Assembly: GCA_003249255.1 (NCBI GenBank)
Contig: QKJP01000059.1
Coordinates: forward strand, 62,001-126,000
DNA length: 64,000 bases
Origin: Bacteroidales bacterium
GTDB taxonomy: Bacteria; Bacteroidota; Bacteroidia; Bacteroidales; Marinilabiliaceae
Direction: 5' to 3'
In this document: positions 62,604 through 64,000 of the stretch, one piece after another
Numbering within the stretch: position 1 is the stretch's first letter
How the letters are laid out: every line of letters begins with the position of its first letter
Made by a program: the position numbers and the translations under genes
The notes under the pieces: generated by a model
The model's input: only the letters and a program-made list of their open reading frames with translations
Told to the model about the DNA's origin: nothing
Database searches by the model: none

Positions 62604-62640
62604 AAGGCTGTTGAGATGTTTCAACAGCCTTTATTGTTTT
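62604..62640. terminator. Rho-independent terminator between convergent genes
   Basis: An 11-bp stem AAGGCTGTTGA / TCAACAGCCTT with a 6-nt loop; the plus strand continues TATTGTTTTCC. It closes the gene to its left and may also serve the convergent gene. Confidence 0.8.
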
Positions 62641-62693
62641 CCTATTTCAAGATATTTTCTCCAGTCAAAATCTCTTCTGACACTTGATTCGAT

Positions 62694-64000
62694 TTAATCA
62701 ACCATAACCTTACTGCATTCATAACCAACCCCTTTATTGAAAGTAACGACATACAATCCTGCATTTAAAGAAGGTAACTGTAAGCTTAATTCTGATCCTG
62801 AAACATTAACTTCATATACCTTGTTTCCTAACAGATTATATACTTCCACATAATCAATATGCTTATCAGAACTTACTATAAGTTTTGATCCATTATAATA
62901 GCACTGGCATTTTTGTAAGTCGGCATCTGTAACTTCTGTGGGAAAATCTATTGGATAAATAAACACTTTTCCAATGTGTACATCTGTTTGATCATAAGCA
63001 TAAGCATCTCCAATAATCATTTCATTACCATTAATGGCAGCATCCAGGGTATTGTAATAAATGCTCGTATTTGGCTCTGTACCAGCTACTGGAGCAAACT
63101 TTTCTACAAATTCCCAATTTCCACTGTTTAATTGGTAATGATATACTCCTAACTTTTCATTAACCCGGGAAGTAACAATGAGTAAATCAGTATTACTTAG
63201 TGCAATTCCTTCGATACCAAAATTTAAAGATTCGCCTTTAGAATCCGGAATAATTTTTTGCGTTAAACTCCAATCAGAAACATCAAATACATAAGCACTT
63301 CCATTATAGTAATAAGTTTCGTCTCCATCTATCACTTTCTCATATCCAGCCCCCACTACAACATAATCGTCAGATATGGCAATGCTAGTACCAAAGTTAT
63401 TGGTCGCCCAACTTTCTAAATCATGATTTAAGGTACTTACTAATGCACCACTATAATCGTAGATATAAGCTTTTCGCTTCCCATAAGCTCCAATGGCGAT
63501 ATAGGAGGTTGATAAAGCTACAGAATAAGCAAAATAGTCAGACCCGTAAGCATCCGGACAATCAATTGTTTGCTTTAAAGACCAGGCTCCTTCACTAAAC
63601 TGGTAAAAATAAGCCTTGCCGGAATCAGCTCCTGACTTTCCATTTCGCGAAGCACCAATAACTAGATTATCACCCAACAAATCTAAACTATACCCAAAAG
63701 CTTCGAAAGATGTGTAAACCTGCTGAATGTACTGCTCAAAAACCCAATCATCCGCTGATTTTTTAAATACATAAACACTAGCCTGGCTTCCCTGAAAAGG
63801 ACAGGCTACCGCAATTTTACCATTCGAAACAGAAACTTCAATTCCAAACTGAAATTCACCTTTAGCATTAAATGGAAACAATGTTTTTTGATAAACCCAT
63901 TCCTCACCGATTTTTTCATAAACAAAAACTGCCCCACTATTGGTACCGTTAGTGTTTTCTCCGGGAGCCCCAATAGCTAATACATTTCCATCAGAAGATA
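62694..64000 (-). CDS. T9SS cargo with FG-GAP-like beta-propeller (5' end outside window)
   Basis: The frame is open to the right edge, past a TTG at 63881, so the start lies beyond the window. The visible 435 residues hold six or so repeats of the form G-x-S-V-A-[IV]-S..Y-[IV]-A-[IV]-G-A..G-x-A-Y-[IV]-[YF] (for example IAIGAYGKRKAYIYDY, VVVGAGYEKVIDGDE), as in integrin-like FG-GAP blades. The final 75 residues are a type A T9SS sorting domain (HIDYVEVYNLLGNKVYEVNV, LNAGLYVVTFN). Function unknown; probably a surface adhesin or binding protein. Confidence 0.88.
   Translation of the reverse strand, partial: SSDGNVLAIGAPGENTNGTNSGAVFVYEKIGEEWVYQKTLFPFNAKGEFQFGIEVSVSNGKIAVACPFQGSQASVYVFKKSADDWVFEQYIQQVYTSFEAFGYSLDLLGDNLVIGASRNGKSGADSGKAYFYQFSEGAWSLKQTIDCPDAYGSDYFAYSVALSTSYIAIGAYGKRKAYIYDYSGALVSTLNHDLESWATNNFGTSIAISDDYVVVGAGYEKVIDGDETYYYNGSAYVFDVSDWSLTQKIIPDSKGESLNFGIEGIALSNTDLLIVTSRVNEKLGVYHYQLNSGNWEFVEKFAPVAGTEPNTSIYYNTLDAAINGNEMIIGDAYAYDQTDVHIGKVFIYPIDFPTEVTDADLQKCQCYYNGSKLIVSSDKHIDYVEVYNLLGNKVYEVNVSGSELSLQLPSLNAGLYVVTFNKGVGYECSKVMVD

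Noticed and set aside
62694-63881. A complete gene starting at the TTG at 63881
   Set aside because: The frame continues to the right edge with FG-GAP-like sequence, so the gene is truncated by the window.

Overview
The window is A+T-rich DNA from a member of the Bacteroidota, most likely a marine or anaerobic Bacteroidales/Marinilabiliales-type bacterium; the genus cannot be read from the sequence. The evidence is: three proteins ending in type IX secretion (T9SS) type A sorting domains, a TonB-dependent receptor, many outer-membrane beta-barrels, lineage families such as DUF1573 and AsmA-like proteins, and repeated TAnnTTTG promoter boxes of the Bacteroidota sigma-ABfr type. No rRNA, tRNA, CRISPR array, insertion sequence or phage gene was seen.

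Layout. 1-6.8 kb: the end of a T9SS cargo protein, an ABC-F ATPase, a beta-barrel protein, a 1-kb gene-poor stretch holding a probable small RNA, and a radical SAM enzyme. 6.8-13.9 kb: a protein quality-control cluster on the minus strand (small basic protein, Lon, 66-aa protein, HtrA/Deg protease, two Hsp20 chaperones, small membrane protein). 14.1-24.1 kb: an intergenic repeat cluster, then an eight-gene minus-strand operon read in the order MoxR-type AAA+ ATPase, unknown protein, HExxH-metallopeptidase/VWA fusion, unknown protein, PaaK/LuxE-like adenylating enzyme, TonB-dependent receptor, PnuC, NadR. All eight genes overlap or nearly touch. This is the strongest candidate for an undescribed system: MoxR/VWA machinery built into the same transcript as nicotinamide riboside uptake and salvage.

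24.3-37 kb: a tandem SnoaL-like protein; a 769-aa composite that joins a catalytically dead isochorismatase-like domain, an aminoglycoside-phosphotransferase-like kinase and a dual-specificity phosphatase; a DUF1697 gene; a secreted VWA protein; a second copy of an intergenic repeat; a DUF748 protein; a five-PAS histidine kinase; a YchJ-like protein and a MEKHLA-domain protein. 37-47 kb: polysaccharide-related secretion, namely a GH2 beta-galactosidase, a metallophosphoesterase and an 1889-aa T9SS protein with a heparinase-type lyase domain, a CBM6-like domain and nine exact 99-residue Ig-like repeats.

47-64 kb: two unknown proteins, an envelope operon (AsmA-like, thiol-disulfide protein, lipoprotein), a PhnA-like protein, a four-domain persulfide enzyme (CoA-disulfide reductase, rhodanese, TusA, DsrE), an AraC/GyrI-like regulator, a four-gene envelope operon with an exported YidD-like protein and unusually long gene overlaps, a secreted unknown protein, and the 3' part of another T9SS protein that runs off the right edge. 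Several dispersed intergenic repeats occur in two copies each; one pair looks like a terminated small RNA.
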